Part shown: positions 51,194-62,757 of the stretch, piece after piece | Layout: every line of letters starts with the position of its first letter | Numbering within the stretch: position 1 is the first letter of the stretch | Source: VAZQ01 sp963763365 | GTDB lineage: Bacteria > Pseudomonadota > Alphaproteobacteria > Rhizobiales > Xanthobacteraceae | Direction of reading: 5' to 3' | DNA: 64,000 nt | Assembly: GCA_963763365.1 (NCBI GenBank) | Contig: CAVXOE010000009.1 | Coordinates: forward strand, 124,001-188,000 | Notes under the pieces: model-generated | What the model was told of the DNA's origin: nothing | Seen by the model: the letters and a program-made list of their open reading frames with translations, nothing else | Database searches by the model: none | Position numbers and translations under genes: made by a program

Positions 51194-51290
51194 AGCGAAT
51201 AGCGAATAGCGAATAGCGAATAGCGAAAAGGTCTCCGCCGTCCGCCGCTCCCGCTATCCCTATTCGCTACTCCCTATTCGCTATTCGCTT
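51194..51290. repeat. GCGAATA inverted repeat element, family C (copy 2), between atpD and atpC
   Basis: Four tandem AGCGAAT-type units at 51194-51228 face CTATTCGCTA-type units at 51260-51290. In the atp transcript (minus strand) this forms a long hairpin between the atpD stop and the atpC start, where it could lower atpC expression or protect the upstream mRNA. Confidence 0.8.
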
Positions 51291-51294
51291 GCTG

Positions 51295-52731
<1,437 letters not shown>

Positions 52732-52760
52732 GGAATTCTCCTGCAAACTCTTGATCGCGC

Positions 52761-53165
52761 TCAGACCACGGTCAACGTGACCGGCACGTTGCCGCGCGTC
52801 GCGCGCGAATAGGGGCATATCTTGTGAGCGTCCTCGACCAGCGCCTGGACCTTGGTCTTGTCGGCGCCTGGGATCGTGACCTTCAGCTCCGCCTTGAAAC
52901 CGAAGCTGATCTCGTCCTTGTCCATTTCAATCCGGCATGTGACGCGGGCATCCTGGCCATCGAGGCCGTGCTTCTTGGCCAGCGCAAGGATGGCCTGCCC
53001 GAAGCAAGACGACCAGCCTAGCGCGAAAAGCTGCTCGGGGTTGTGGCCTTCGCCGTTGCCGCCGAACTCCTTCTGCAGGCCCATCGCCAGCGCAAGGCCG
53101 CCGTTCTCGAGAATCGCGCGACCGTTGCGACCGCCCTTCGTTGTTGCCGAGATGGTGTAAGCCAT
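52761..53165 (-). CDS. ohr: Organic hydroperoxide resistance protein Ohr, inside the atp operon
   Basis: Ohr is a thiol peroxidase for organic hydroperoxides, recycled by lipoylated proteins. The 134-residue product begins MAYTISATTKGGRNGRAILE and has both redox cysteines: Cys54 in LGWSSCFGQAILAL and Cys117 in AHKICPYSRATRGN. It sits on the same strand between atpG (16 bp upstream) and atpD (29 bp downstream), so it must be cotranscribed with the ATP synthase genes. The usual MarR-type OhrR regulator is not adjacent. Confidence 0.92.
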   Translation of the reverse strand: MAYTISATTKGGRNGRAILENGGLALAMGLQKEFGGNGEGHNPEQLFALGWSSCFGQAILALAKKHGLDGQDARVTCRIEMDKDEISFGFKAELKVTIPGADKTKVQALVEDAHKICPYSRATRGNVPVTLTVV

Positions 53166-53181
53166 AACGCCCTCGAACGTC

Positions 53182-54057
53182 CTACAGCGCCTCGGCGCCG
53201 GAGATGATCTCGATCAATTCCTTGGTGATCATCGCCTGGCGGGTGCGGTTGTACTTCAGCGTCTGCTTCTTGATCATCTCGCCGGCGTTGCGGGTGGCGT
53301 TGTCCATCGCGCTCATCTGCGAGCCGTAGAACGACGCGGAGTTCTCCAGGAGCGCGCGGAAGATCTGCACCGCGATGTTGCGCGGCAGCAGCTCGGCCAG
53401 AATCTCTTCTTCCTCCGGCTCGTAGTCATAGGACGCGCCGCCGGCGGTTCCGGCTTCGGCGTTCTCGAACACCGGCGGAATGAGCTGATGCGCGGTGGGA
53501 AGCTGCGCGATCACCGACTTGAAGCGCGAGAAGAACAGCGTACAGACGTCGAACGCACCCTCTTCGTAAAGCTTCACGACCTTCTCGGCGACCGCCTCGG
53601 CGTGCTCGAACGTGATCGCACGCACGCGCAGCTCAAGGTGCTCGACGATCTGCTTTTCGTAATTGCGGCGAACCTGCTCGTAACCTTTACGGCCGACGCA
53701 GAAGAATTTGACGGTCTTGCCGTCGGCGATCAGCGCGTTGGCGCGCTCGCGCGCAAGTCGGACGATCGCCGAGTTGAACGGCCCGCACAGGCCGCGCTCG
53801 GCGGTGCACACGAGCAGGAGATGCGTCTGGTTGTTGCCGGTCCCGCGCAGTAGCGCCGGTGCGGTGTCGAGCCCCGCTACCGTGGCGGCGATGTTGCCCA
53901 GCACCTTTCCCATGCGCTCCGCATAGGGCCGCGCCGCCTCGGCGGCGACCTGCGCGCGCCGCAGCTTCGAGGCCGCGACCATCTGCATGGCCTTGGTGAT
54001 CTTCTGCGTCGCCTTGGTGGCGGCGATGCGCACGCGCATGTCTTTGAGAGACGCCAT
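53182..54057 (-). CDS. atpG: F0F1 ATP synthase subunit gamma
   Basis: The gamma subunit is the rotor shaft that couples proton flow to catalysis. The 291-residue product has the typical coiled-coil ends: MASLKDMRVRIAATKATQKI, TKAMQMVAASKLRRAQ at the N terminus and RNAGEMIKKQTLKYNRTRQA, MITKELIEIISGAEAL at the C terminus, with the Rossmann-like middle (CGPFNSAIVRLARERA). It is separated from atpA by a family A repeat. Confidence 0.96.
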   Translation of the reverse strand: MASLKDMRVRIAATKATQKITKAMQMVAASKLRRAQVAAEAARPYAERMGKVLGNIAATVAGLDTAPALLRGTGNNQTHLLLVCTAERGLCGPFNSAIVRLARERANALIADGKTVKFFCVGRKGYEQVRRNYEKQIVEHLELRVRAITFEHAEAVAEKVVKLYEEGAFDVCTLFFSRFKSVIAQLPTAHQLIPPVFENAEAGTAGGASYDYEPEEEEILAELLPRNIAVQIFRALLENSASFYGSQMSAMDNATRNAGEMIKKQTLKYNRTRQAMITKELIEIISGAEAL

Positions 54058-54070
54058 CCAGTTTCTCTTC

Positions 54071-54161
54071 CGTCATGCCCGGCCTTGTGCCGGGCATCCA
54101 CGACTTACCTTGGTTGTTCCACGTCAAGACGTGGATGGCCGGGACAAGCCCGGCCATGACG
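54071..54161. repeat. Dispersed palindromic repeat, family A (copy 5), between atpA and atpG
   Basis: It begins CGTCATGCCCGGCC, ends CCCGGCCATGACG and contains the GACGTGGAT motif. It fills the gap between atpA and atpG inside the operon and would be transcribed as a hairpin. Confidence 0.85.
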
Positions 54162-54168
54162 ATCGATC

Positions 54169-55697
<1,529 letters not shown>

Positions 55698-55698
<1 letters not shown>

Positions 55699-56258
55699 CA
55701 AGAGACCTCTTTCATCGCGTGCTTGAGCGCATTGAGCTTGGTGCGGAGCGAACTGTCGACCATGCGGGAGCCGAGCTTGACCACAAGCCCGCCGATAATC
55801 GCAGGATCGACCTTCACGTCGACCTGAACATCCTTGCCGGTTACGCCCTTGAGCGTGTCCTTGATCGTCGCCAGGTGGGCGTCGCTCGGCGTCTCGGCGA
55901 GCGTCACCTGCGCGGTCACCTCGCCCTTATGCTGAGCGACCAGTTCGTTGAACCCCTTGACCATGTCGCGCACGGCGAACAGCCGGCGGTTCGAGGCAAC
56001 CAGCTTGAGAAACTGCGCGGCGATCCCGCCGATCTCGGCCTTGGCGAGCACGGCGGTTAGCGCGGTTGCCTGCTCCTCGGCGGAAAAGACCGGGCTGCGC
56101 ACCAGGCGCGTGAGATCGGGACTTTCGGCGATCAGGGCGTCGAAACGTGCCAGATCGGCGCGAACCGCGTCGACGGCGCTCGCCTCGAGCGCCAGTTCGA
56201 AAAGCGCGGTCGCATAGCGGCCCGCCATGCCCGAAACGATGCCTTGCGCCCCTGCCAC
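55698..56258 (-). CDS. atpH: F0F1 ATP synthase subunit delta
   Basis: The delta subunit links F1 to the peripheral stalk. The GTG start at 56258 gives 186 residues, the usual length; the longer frame upstream has no coding character. Typical parts are SGMAGRYATALFELALEASA, RLVRSPVFSAEEQATALTAV and the C-terminal PAIIGGLVVKLGSRMVDSSL followed by RTKL. It is the first gene of atpHAGDC and its stop overlaps the atpA start (TGATG). Confidence 0.94.
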
Positions 56259-56629
56259 GTCAAATTCTCTTTTGGGCAATTCCGCAGGCTCGGCACCGCT
56301 CCGGACGGGTGGCGCTAAGCCATTGAAATGCAAGTGGACTTCGGATTCTCCGGGAGGGAGCCGGCGCGCCCGGGGAACCCCGCGAAAATCGCCGGTTTGC
56401 TAACACACCGGAAACTGCGGTGCAACATGACCGCCTATGCAACATGACCGCATATCAGCCGTGGCGCAGAATTGAGCGAAAGCTCTTTGAGCCGGCACGG
56501 CGCGCCGATATGTAGCGGACGGTCGGCGTCGCGCCGGCCCGATCGCCGAAGTCCAATTCGCAAAGCCCAATTCGCCGAGCCCGAATTCGCCAAACCCGAG
56601 CCAAGTGTCGGCGTCCTAGCCCCGTGTCC
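56259..56629. other. Intergenic region, 371 bp: atp operon promoter and 14-15-bp tandem repeats
   Basis: The half next to atpH (about 56260-56450) should hold the atp promoter. From 56545 to 56602 four imperfect units of the form GCCrAryCCmAATTC run head to tail. These end about 25 bp before the EamA start. No gene was recognised. Confidence 0.6.
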
Positions 56630-57559
56630 ATGCCCGCTCCCTCGCCGCACGACGCGTCCGACCGTACCGCCCGGCTCATGCTGGTCCTGCTCAGCATCGC
56701 CTGGGGGGTCACCTGGCCATGCAACCGGATTGCGCTCGATGAACTGCCGCCCTTCAGCATGCGCGTCGGGACCTGCGTCCTCGGGGCGCTGGTGGTGTTC
56801 GCCGCCGCGATCGCGCAGCGGCGCAAGATCGGGCTGCCGGCCGGGCGCGCGCGCATCCATGTCGCGATCGCCGGTATCCTGAACATCGCCGGGTTTCAGC
56901 TTCTGAGCGCGCTCGGCCAGATCGGAACGACAACCTCGCGCGTCATCATCCTGGGCTACAGCATGCCGATCTGGGCCTGCCTCCTGGCATGGCCGATCCT
57001 GGGAGAACGTATCAACCTCACGCGGGGGATTGCGCTCATCCTCTGTGCCCTCGGCATCGTGGTGCTTATTTCGCCGCTCGCCGGAGCGGGCGTCCCGCCG
57101 AGCCTCCTGTTCGCGGTCGCGGCGGGCGTAAGCTGGGCCGCCGGGACGGTCTACCTGAAGTGGGCGAAGATCGAAGGCGATCCGGTCGCGATCGCCGGCT
57201 GGCAACTCGCGACCTCGGTGGCGGTGTTGCTCGCCGCCACTCCGATCTTCGAGGGTCCCCTGCACCTGTGGCCCATGCAATGGCGAACCATTCTGGCGCT
57301 CGGCTTTGCCGGAATGGTGGGATCGGGACTGTGCTACTTCCTGTGGTTTGAGATCGTGCGCCGGCTGCCGACCGCCATGGCTTCGCTCGGCGTATTGTGC
57401 TCGCCGGTGATCGGCATCATCGCTTCGGCGATCGTGCTGGGCGAGCGGCCGACGATCTACGACTACATCGGCTGTGCGCTCATCTTCGCGGCCGCCGCCT
57501 GCGTGCTGATCGTGCCGGCCGAGCGCAAGGCCGCGCCTGCGAAACCGACGGCGCCATGA
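56630..57559 (+). CDS. EamA/DMT family transporter
   Basis: The roughly 309-residue product has about ten transmembrane helices in two EamA halves (LMLVLLSIAWGVTWPCNRIA, LPPFSMRVGTCVLGALVV; then SLLFAVAAGVSWAAGTVYLK, SLGVLCSPVIGIIASAIVLG). DMT transporters export or import small metabolites such as amino acids. ATG 56630 or GTG 56624 can start the gene. It interrupts the usual close spacing of priA and atpH. Confidence 0.88.
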   Translation: MPAPSPHDASDRTARLMLVLLSIAWGVTWPCNRIALDELPPFSMRVGTCVLGALVVFAAAIAQRRKIGLPAGRARIHVAIAGILNIAGFQLLSALGQIGTTTSRVIILGYSMPIWACLLAWPILGERINLTRGIALILCALGIVVLISPLAGAGVPPSLLFAVAAGVSWAAGTVYLKWAKIEGDPVAIAGWQLATSVAVLLAATPIFEGPLHLWPMQWRTILALGFAGMVGSGLCYFLWFEIVRRLPTAMASLGVLCSPVIGIIASAIVLGERPTIYDYIGCALIFAAAACVLIVPAERKAAPAKPTAP

Positions 57560-57696
57560 CGCCGGCCGCAGGCCTCCCGGTGACGGGCGATGGAACTTTG
57601 GAACCTCCCCGCCGTTGATGGTCCGCGCGCGAATGTGGCGCGCGGCGGATGACCGGCGCGATCGGCCCGGCGTTCGACACCGCGGGAGGCAAGACC

Positions 57697-58096
57697 GTGA
57701 AGTGGGCGAGAGTGCTGATGACGTGCGCCGCGACGCTCCTTCTCGCCGGCTGTCTGGAAGGCAAGCAGGGAGCCGCGGGACCGTCCGGACCCGTCGGCCC
57801 GGCGGGACCTGCCGGTCCGCAAGGCGCGACGGGTGCACGCGGTCAGGACGGAGCGCGCGGCGAACTCGGTCCGGTCGGTCCGCAAGGACCGCACGGCCCT
57901 GCCGGTCCCGCGGGATCCGCCGGACAGGGCAACTTGCGACTCGTGCAGGAGACCGGCGACTCGCTGTCCTGCAACGAGGGCGAGGTGCTGGCGTCCGTGC
58001 TCTGCGGCAACGGCACGGCCGCCGACCGTCAGCCAGAAACGCAGCGCCAAATGCGGCGATGCGAGCGGCGTGGTCGGCATTTGCATCAAGCCCTAG
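57697..58096 (+). pseudogene. Collagen-like lipoprotein, frameshifted near the C terminus
   Basis: The GTG at 57697 follows a GGGAGG Shine-Dalgarno. A lipoprotein signal (LMTCAATLLLAGC) leads to a Gly-x-y collagen-like stretch (GPSGPVGPAGPAGPQGATGA, then RGQDGARGELGPVGPQGP). The C-terminal domain starts LVQETGDSLSCNEGEVLASV. After CGNGTAA the frame is lost and continues one frame over as VSQKRSAKCGDASGVVGICI, ending KP at 58096. One extra base at about 58018-58026 explains this. The corrected protein has 132 residues, and similar collagen-like lipoproteins occur in Bradyrhizobium relatives. The role is unknown. Confidence 0.75.
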
Positions 58097-58102
58097 CGGA
58101 GA

Positions 58103-60278
58103 TCAAAGAAAGCTCTGCGGGTCGATGTCGACTTCGAGCTTGATGTCGGCCTTGCGCTTGGGCGCGGCCGCGAGCCATTCCCGCAGATAGGCCGAGAGGT
58201 CGAAGCCGCGCGGCGATTTCACCAGCAGCCGGAAACGATGACGCCCGCGCACCACCGCAAGCGGGGCTTCCGCCGGGCCAAGCACGCGCACCTCCTCGGT
58301 GCGCGGCGCGAGCCCTGCGAGCCGGCGCGCATAGCCTTCCGCCGATGGCCGCTCACCGGCGGAGATCAGCAGGCTCGCGAGCCGCCCGAACGGCGGATAC
58401 TGCGTCTTCTCGCGCAGCTCGATCTCGCTCGTATAGAACGCGTCGCGATCCCCCGCGATGATGGCGCGCATCACCGGATGCTCGGGCTGATGCGTTTGCA
58501 GATAGCCGGCGCTGTGTCCTGCCTCGCGTCCGGCCCGACCGACCACCTGATGCAGCAGTTGGAACGTGCGCTCGGCGGCGCGCGGATCGCCGTTGCTCAG
58601 GCCGAGATCGGCATCGACGATGCCGACGAGATTGAGCTTGGGAAAATGATGTCCTTTCGCAACGAGCTGCGTACCGATGATGATGTCGAAGCGGCCTTGC
58701 GCCACGTCGTCGAGCTCGGCGCGCAGGCGCTCGACCGATTCGACGAGATCGCTCGACAGCACCAGGATGCGTTTCTCTGGAAACAGCTCCGCCGCCTCCT
58801 GCGCCAGCCGCTCGACCCCCGGACCGACCGCGACGAATGACTCAGTCGCCTGGCATTGTGGGCATTGCGCCGGCGGCGGCATCGCAAATCCGCAGTGATG
58901 GCACACGAGCCGCCGCCGGAAACGGTGATCGACCAGCCAGGCGTCGCAGTTCGGACAGGCCAGGCGATACCCGCATTGCCGGCAGAGCGTCAGCGGCGCG
59001 AAGCCGCGGCGGTTGAGAAAGAGCAGCGCCTGTTCGCCGCGCTCGACCGCGGTCTTCACGGCCTCGGCCAGTCGCGGCGCGATGAAGCGGCCGCGCGGCG
59101 GGCCTTCGGTACGCAGGTCGATCGCCTCGATGCCCGGCATGCGCTGACCGCCGAAGCGTTCAGGCAGATGCAGTCGCACATACCGGCCGCGCCGCGCGTT
59201 GACTTCGGTCTCCACCGACGGCGTCGCCGAGACGAGCACGATCGGAATATCGGCGCCGCGCGCGCGCACCACCGCCATGTCGCGCGCGTGATAGTGCACG
59301 CCGTCCTCCTGCTTGTAGGCCGGATCGTGCTCCTCATCGACGATGATCAGGCCAAGTTCGGCATACGGCAGAAAGAGCGACGAACGTGCTCCGACCACCA
59401 CGCTGACCTCGCCCGACGCGACCGCGGCCCAGGTGCGCGCGCGCAGGCGTGGCGAGAGCTGCGAATGCCATTCGGCCGGCCGGATGCCGAAGCGCTCGGT
59501 GAAGCGGTCGAGGAACTGCGTCGTGAGCGCGATCTCGGGCATCAGCACCAGCGCCTGCCTGCCGCGCCGGATGCATTCGGCCACCGCCTCGAAATAGACC
59601 TGCGTCTTGCCCGAGCCGGTCACGCCATCGAGCAAGGTGACGCCGTAACCGCCTTTGGCGACGGCCGCGCGCAGCGCATCCGCCGCCGCACGCTGCGCCG
59701 GGATGAAGTCGGGCGGCGCAAAATCCGGATCGGGCCGGCGCGCCACCGGCTCCGGCGGCAGCACGAGCGATTCAAGCGTGCCCTCGTCGACCAAGCCGTC
59801 GATCACGCCGGGCGAAACGCCGGCGTCGATCGCCACCGCGCCCTTCGCCCGCGCAAGACCATCGGCGAGCGCCGTCGAGCACGCGCCGGCGCGCCGCGGT
59901 CATCCGCTGCGGCGGCGGACCGTTAAGCCGCACGCCGACCCGCTCGCGCGCGGGCCCGAGATGCTCGCCCATGCGCAGCGCCATGCGCAGCACCATGCCG
60001 CGCGGCGTCAGCGTGTAGTTCGACACCCAGTCGACGAACCGCCGCAGCTCGGGCTTGAGCGGCGGCACATCGAGCTTATGCTCTACATCCTTGATTCGGT
60101 TGTGCAGGCCCGGCCGCACCTCGACATGATCGGCCCAGACCACGCCGGTCGCGTCGCGGGCGCCGAGCGGAACCGAGACAAGGTCACCCGGCTTGAGGTC
60201 GAGATCGTCCGGCACCCGGTACGAATAGGCGTGGTCGAGCGCAACCGGCACCAGCACGTCGACGAAGTGATTGGCCAT
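58103..60278 (-). pseudogene. priA: Primosomal protein N' (replication restart helicase PriA), frameshifted
   Basis: PriA restarts stalled replication forks by DNA binding and helicase loading. The N-terminal DNA-binding domain (MANHFVDVLVPVALDHAYSY, RPGLHNRIKDVEHKL) runs to RRRVLD; there the frame is lost and the helicase part continues one frame over (AIDAGVSPGVIDGLVDEGTL). An extra base in CC 59872-59873 (plus strand) accounts for it. The helicase part is intact: Walker A GVTGSGKTQVYFEA, Walker B LIIVDEEHDPAY, and the zinc-binding cysteines (CRQCGYRLACPNC, CHHCGF, CPQC). The corrected protein has 724 residues. Convergent with the collagen-like gene, 6 bp away. Confidence 0.9.
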
Positions 60279-60341
60279 GGCAGTCGGCTGGTCCGCGGCA
60301 GTTAAGGAAGCCTGAACCAAGGGGGTGAGATATAGAGCGTC

Positions 60342-61304
60342 GTGTCAAGCTCAACACCCGCCCCAGAGCTTCCCTGCGCGGCGCCGAACGTGGCCGGCGA
60401 AGTCGTGCGCTGGCTTGAGTATCTCGCGACCGAGCGGCGGATGTCGCCGAAGACGGTCGAGGCCTACGAGCGGGACGTGCGCCAGTTCCTGGAATTCCTG
60501 GCCGAGCACCTGGGCGAGCGCGTGACGCTCGCCGCACTCTCTGGCCTGACGCCGACGGACGTGCGCGGTTTCATGGCGGCGCGGCGCGCCGATGGGATCG
60601 GCGGGCGCTCGCTGATGCGTTCGCTCGCGGGCACGCGCTCGTTCGCGCGCTTCCTCGAAAAGAACCACAAGGGCAAGATCGGCGCGCTCGCCGCCGTGCG
60701 CACGCCGAAGATCGCCAAGACCCTGCCGAAGCCGCTCGCGGTCGCATCCGCGAAGGACATCACCGACACCGCATTGCGCGCCGGCGAGGAGCGCGAGCCG
60801 TGGATTCTCGCGCGCGATGCCGCGGTGCTGGCGCTGCTCTACGGTTCGGGGCTGCGTATCTCCGAGGCGCTCGGGCTGACATCGAAAGAATTTCCCGCGC
60901 CCGGCAAAGGCGACGCCATCACGGTCACCGGCAAGGGCAACAAGCAGCGCATGGTGCCGGTGCTCCCGCAGGTCGCCAAGCTCGTCGCCGAATATCGTGC
61001 GCTCTGTCCGTATGCGCCGGCCGACGGCGACCCGCTGTTCTTCGGTGCCAAAGGTGGCCCGCTGTCGGCGCGCGTCGTCCAGCTTGCGATGGCGGGTCTG
61101 CGCGGCGCGCTCGGACTGCCGGAGACCGCGACGCCGCATGCGCTGCGTCATTCGTTCGCCACGCATCTTCTCGCCCGCGGCGGCGACCTGCGCGCGATCC
61201 AGGAATTGCTCGGCCACGCCTCGCTGTCGACCACGCAGATCTACACCGCGGTCGATACCGAACGGCTGATGGAAGTCTATCGCAGCGCCCATCCGCGGGC
61301 ATGA
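60342..61304 (+). CDS. xerC: Site-specific tyrosine recombinase XerC
   Basis: XerC with XerD resolves chromosome dimers at dif. The 320-residue product has the SAM-like core-binding domain (VVRWLEYLATERRMSPKTVE, AYERDVRQFLEFL) and the catalytic domain with all six residues: Arg172 (GSGLRISEAL), Lys198 (VTGKGNKQR), His266 and Arg269 (HALRHSFATHLL), His292 (LLGHASLSTTQ) and Tyr301. The GTG at 60342 is the start. It is divergent from priA with a 63-bp gap, as in related genomes. Confidence 0.9.
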   Translation: MSSSTPAPELPCAAPNVAGEVVRWLEYLATERRMSPKTVEAYERDVRQFLEFLAEHLGERVTLAALSGLTPTDVRGFMAARRADGIGGRSLMRSLAGTRSFARFLEKNHKGKIGALAAVRTPKIAKTLPKPLAVASAKDITDTALRAGEEREPWILARDAAVLALLYGSGLRISEALGLTSKEFPAPGKGDAITVTGKGNKQRMVPVLPQVAKLVAEYRALCPYAPADGDPLFFGAKGGPLSARVVQLAMAGLRGALGLPETATPHALRHSFATHLLARGGDLRAIQELLGHASLSTTQIYTAVDTERLMEVYRSAHPRA

Positions 61305-61406
61305 CGAAGCCGTGACAGGTCGGGCCGATAACGGTCCGTTCCCCCTTGCGGAACGATACGACTTCGCCTCATGGTCGCCGTCGAAACCTCACGCAGGGAG
61401 GGCGAC

Positions 61407-62105
61407 ATGAGTCATGGCGTGCACGCGGTAACGCACGAAGTCGAGCATCAGATCGAGCACGAGAAGGACGGGCACGGCGGCGGGCACGGTGGCGGCGACA
61501 AGAAGGGCATCAGCCAGAACCAGAAGATCGCGCTGGTCATCGCGGTGATCGCGCTGTTCCTGGCGATCTGCGAGACCATGGGCAAGAGCGCGCAGACGTC
61601 AGGCATCGAGCTCAACATCAAGTCGTCGGACACCTGGAACTTCTTCCAGGCGAAGACGGTACGGCAGACATCTCTGAAGACCGCCGCCGAAGCGATGATG
61701 CTTCAGGTCGAAGCCGCGCCGAACGAGCAGGCCAAGAAGGCGATGACCGATCAGATCGCGCAATGGCAGGCGACAGTGAAGCGCTATGACTCCGACCCCA
61801 AGGAGAAGGACGGCCGCAAGGAATTACGCGCGCAGGCCGAAAAATACGAGCACGAGCGCGACGTCGCCATGGCGCGCTATCACAACTACGAATTCGGCTC
61901 GGCCGCGTTCCAGATCGGCATCGTGCTGGCGTCGGCCGCCGTCATCACCGGCGCGATAGCGCTGGTCTACGGGGCGATGGGGTTAGCCATTATCGGGCTT
62001 GCCTTCATGGGGCTCGGCCTCTTTGCGCCGCATGTGCCGCATGACGCGTGGCATTGGGTGGAGCACCTGTTCACGTCCGGCGCGCATTCGGGCAGCGGTC
62101 ACTAA
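61407..62105 (+). CDS. DUF4337 domain membrane protein
   Basis: The 232-residue product begins MSHGVHAVTHEVEHQIEHEK with a His/Gly-rich segment, then a first membrane helix (KIALVIAVIALFLAICETMG), a long helical periplasmic or cytosolic region (DTWNFFQAKTVRQTSLKTAA, EKYEHERDVAMARYHNYEFG), and two C-terminal helices (FQIGIVLASAAVITGAIALV, GAMGLAIIGLAFMGLGLF). This order is that of the DUF4337 family, whose function is unknown. A GGGAGGG Shine-Dalgarno precedes ATG 61407. Confidence 0.85.
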   Translation: MSHGVHAVTHEVEHQIEHEKDGHGGGHGGGDKKGISQNQKIALVIAVIALFLAICETMGKSAQTSGIELNIKSSDTWNFFQAKTVRQTSLKTAAEAMMLQVEAAPNEQAKKAMTDQIAQWQATVKRYDSDPKEKDGRKELRAQAEKYEHERDVAMARYHNYEFGSAAFQIGIVLASAAVITGAIALVYGAMGLAIIGLAFMGLGLFAPHVPHDAWHWVEHLFTSGAHSGSGH

Positions 62106-62116
62106 GCCGCCACGCG

Positions 62117-62701
62117 CTATGCGGCGCGCGCGGCGTGCATGGTGCGGCGCAGGCGACGGAGCAGCCGCAGCGTGCGCGAGGCGCGCTTCGGCGAGAAGAT
62201 GTGCAGCCAGACCTTGATGCGGCGCTTGACCGGATCGACGAGCGCGTGCGCCTTTTCCAGTAGCCAGAGCACCCAATCATAGAGTTGGCGGAACCAGGCA
62301 AGCTGCAGCAGCTTGTTGCGCGTCAGATCGAAGATGAAGGCGGTCACGCCGAGACTGACGACCTTGGCGAGGCCGAGCACCGCGAGCGCGCCCAGCCATT
62401 GCCCGTGCGCCAGCATCCATAGCCCCAGGAATTTCAGCGGCAGCAGCAGGATGACCGGCACGACGAAGACGGCGAGCGTGGCGTAAGGCGGCAGCCGCTC
62501 GATCGCGGCGGCGGCCCAGACCTTGATCCGGCGCAGCGGAATGCGATCGACGATCCAGCCGACGATCGGCGCCAGATGGCTCCACAGCCACGCCTCGATC
62601 AGGAAGATCAGCGCCAGCAGAATAAGGAACGGACGAAAGAGGCGCCGCACCGCCGTTCGCCATGGCGGCCGCGCGCCCAACGCCGCGGAATCCGTGCTCA
62701 T
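62117..62701 (-). CDS. Membrane protein of unknown function
   Basis: The 194-residue product has three or four hydrophobic segments (FLILLALIFLIEAWLW, YATLAVFVVPVILLLPLKFL, WLGALAVLGLAKVVSLGVTA) and ends in a very basic tail (KRRIKVWLHIFSPKRASRTL, RLLRRLRRTM). A conserved gene of this type sits beside lpd in Bradyrhizobium relatives. Function is not known; the basic tail may contact membranes or nucleic acid. Confidence 0.8.
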   Translation of the reverse strand: MSTDSAALGARPPWRTAVRRLFRPFLILLALIFLIEAWLWSHLAPIVGWIVDRIPLRRIKVWAAAAIERLPPYATLAVFVVPVILLLPLKFLGLWMLAHGQWLGALAVLGLAKVVSLGVTAFIFDLTRNKLLQLAWFRQLYDWVLWLLEKAHALVDPVKRRIKVWLHIFSPKRASRTLRLLRRLRRTMHAARAA

Positions 62702-62757
62702 GTTGCGGTACTCGGGGAGTCCAAGCTCCGTGCCACGCTTACTTTACCACATCTGGA

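Noticed and set aside
51194..51290. GCGAATA repeat array considered as a CRISPR
   Set aside because: Units are about 9 bp, contiguous and without spacers, and the second half is inverted; no cas genes are nearby.
58856..59926. Plus-strand open frame of 356 codons antisense to priA
   Set aside because: Shadow of the PriA helicase domain; low-complexity translation.
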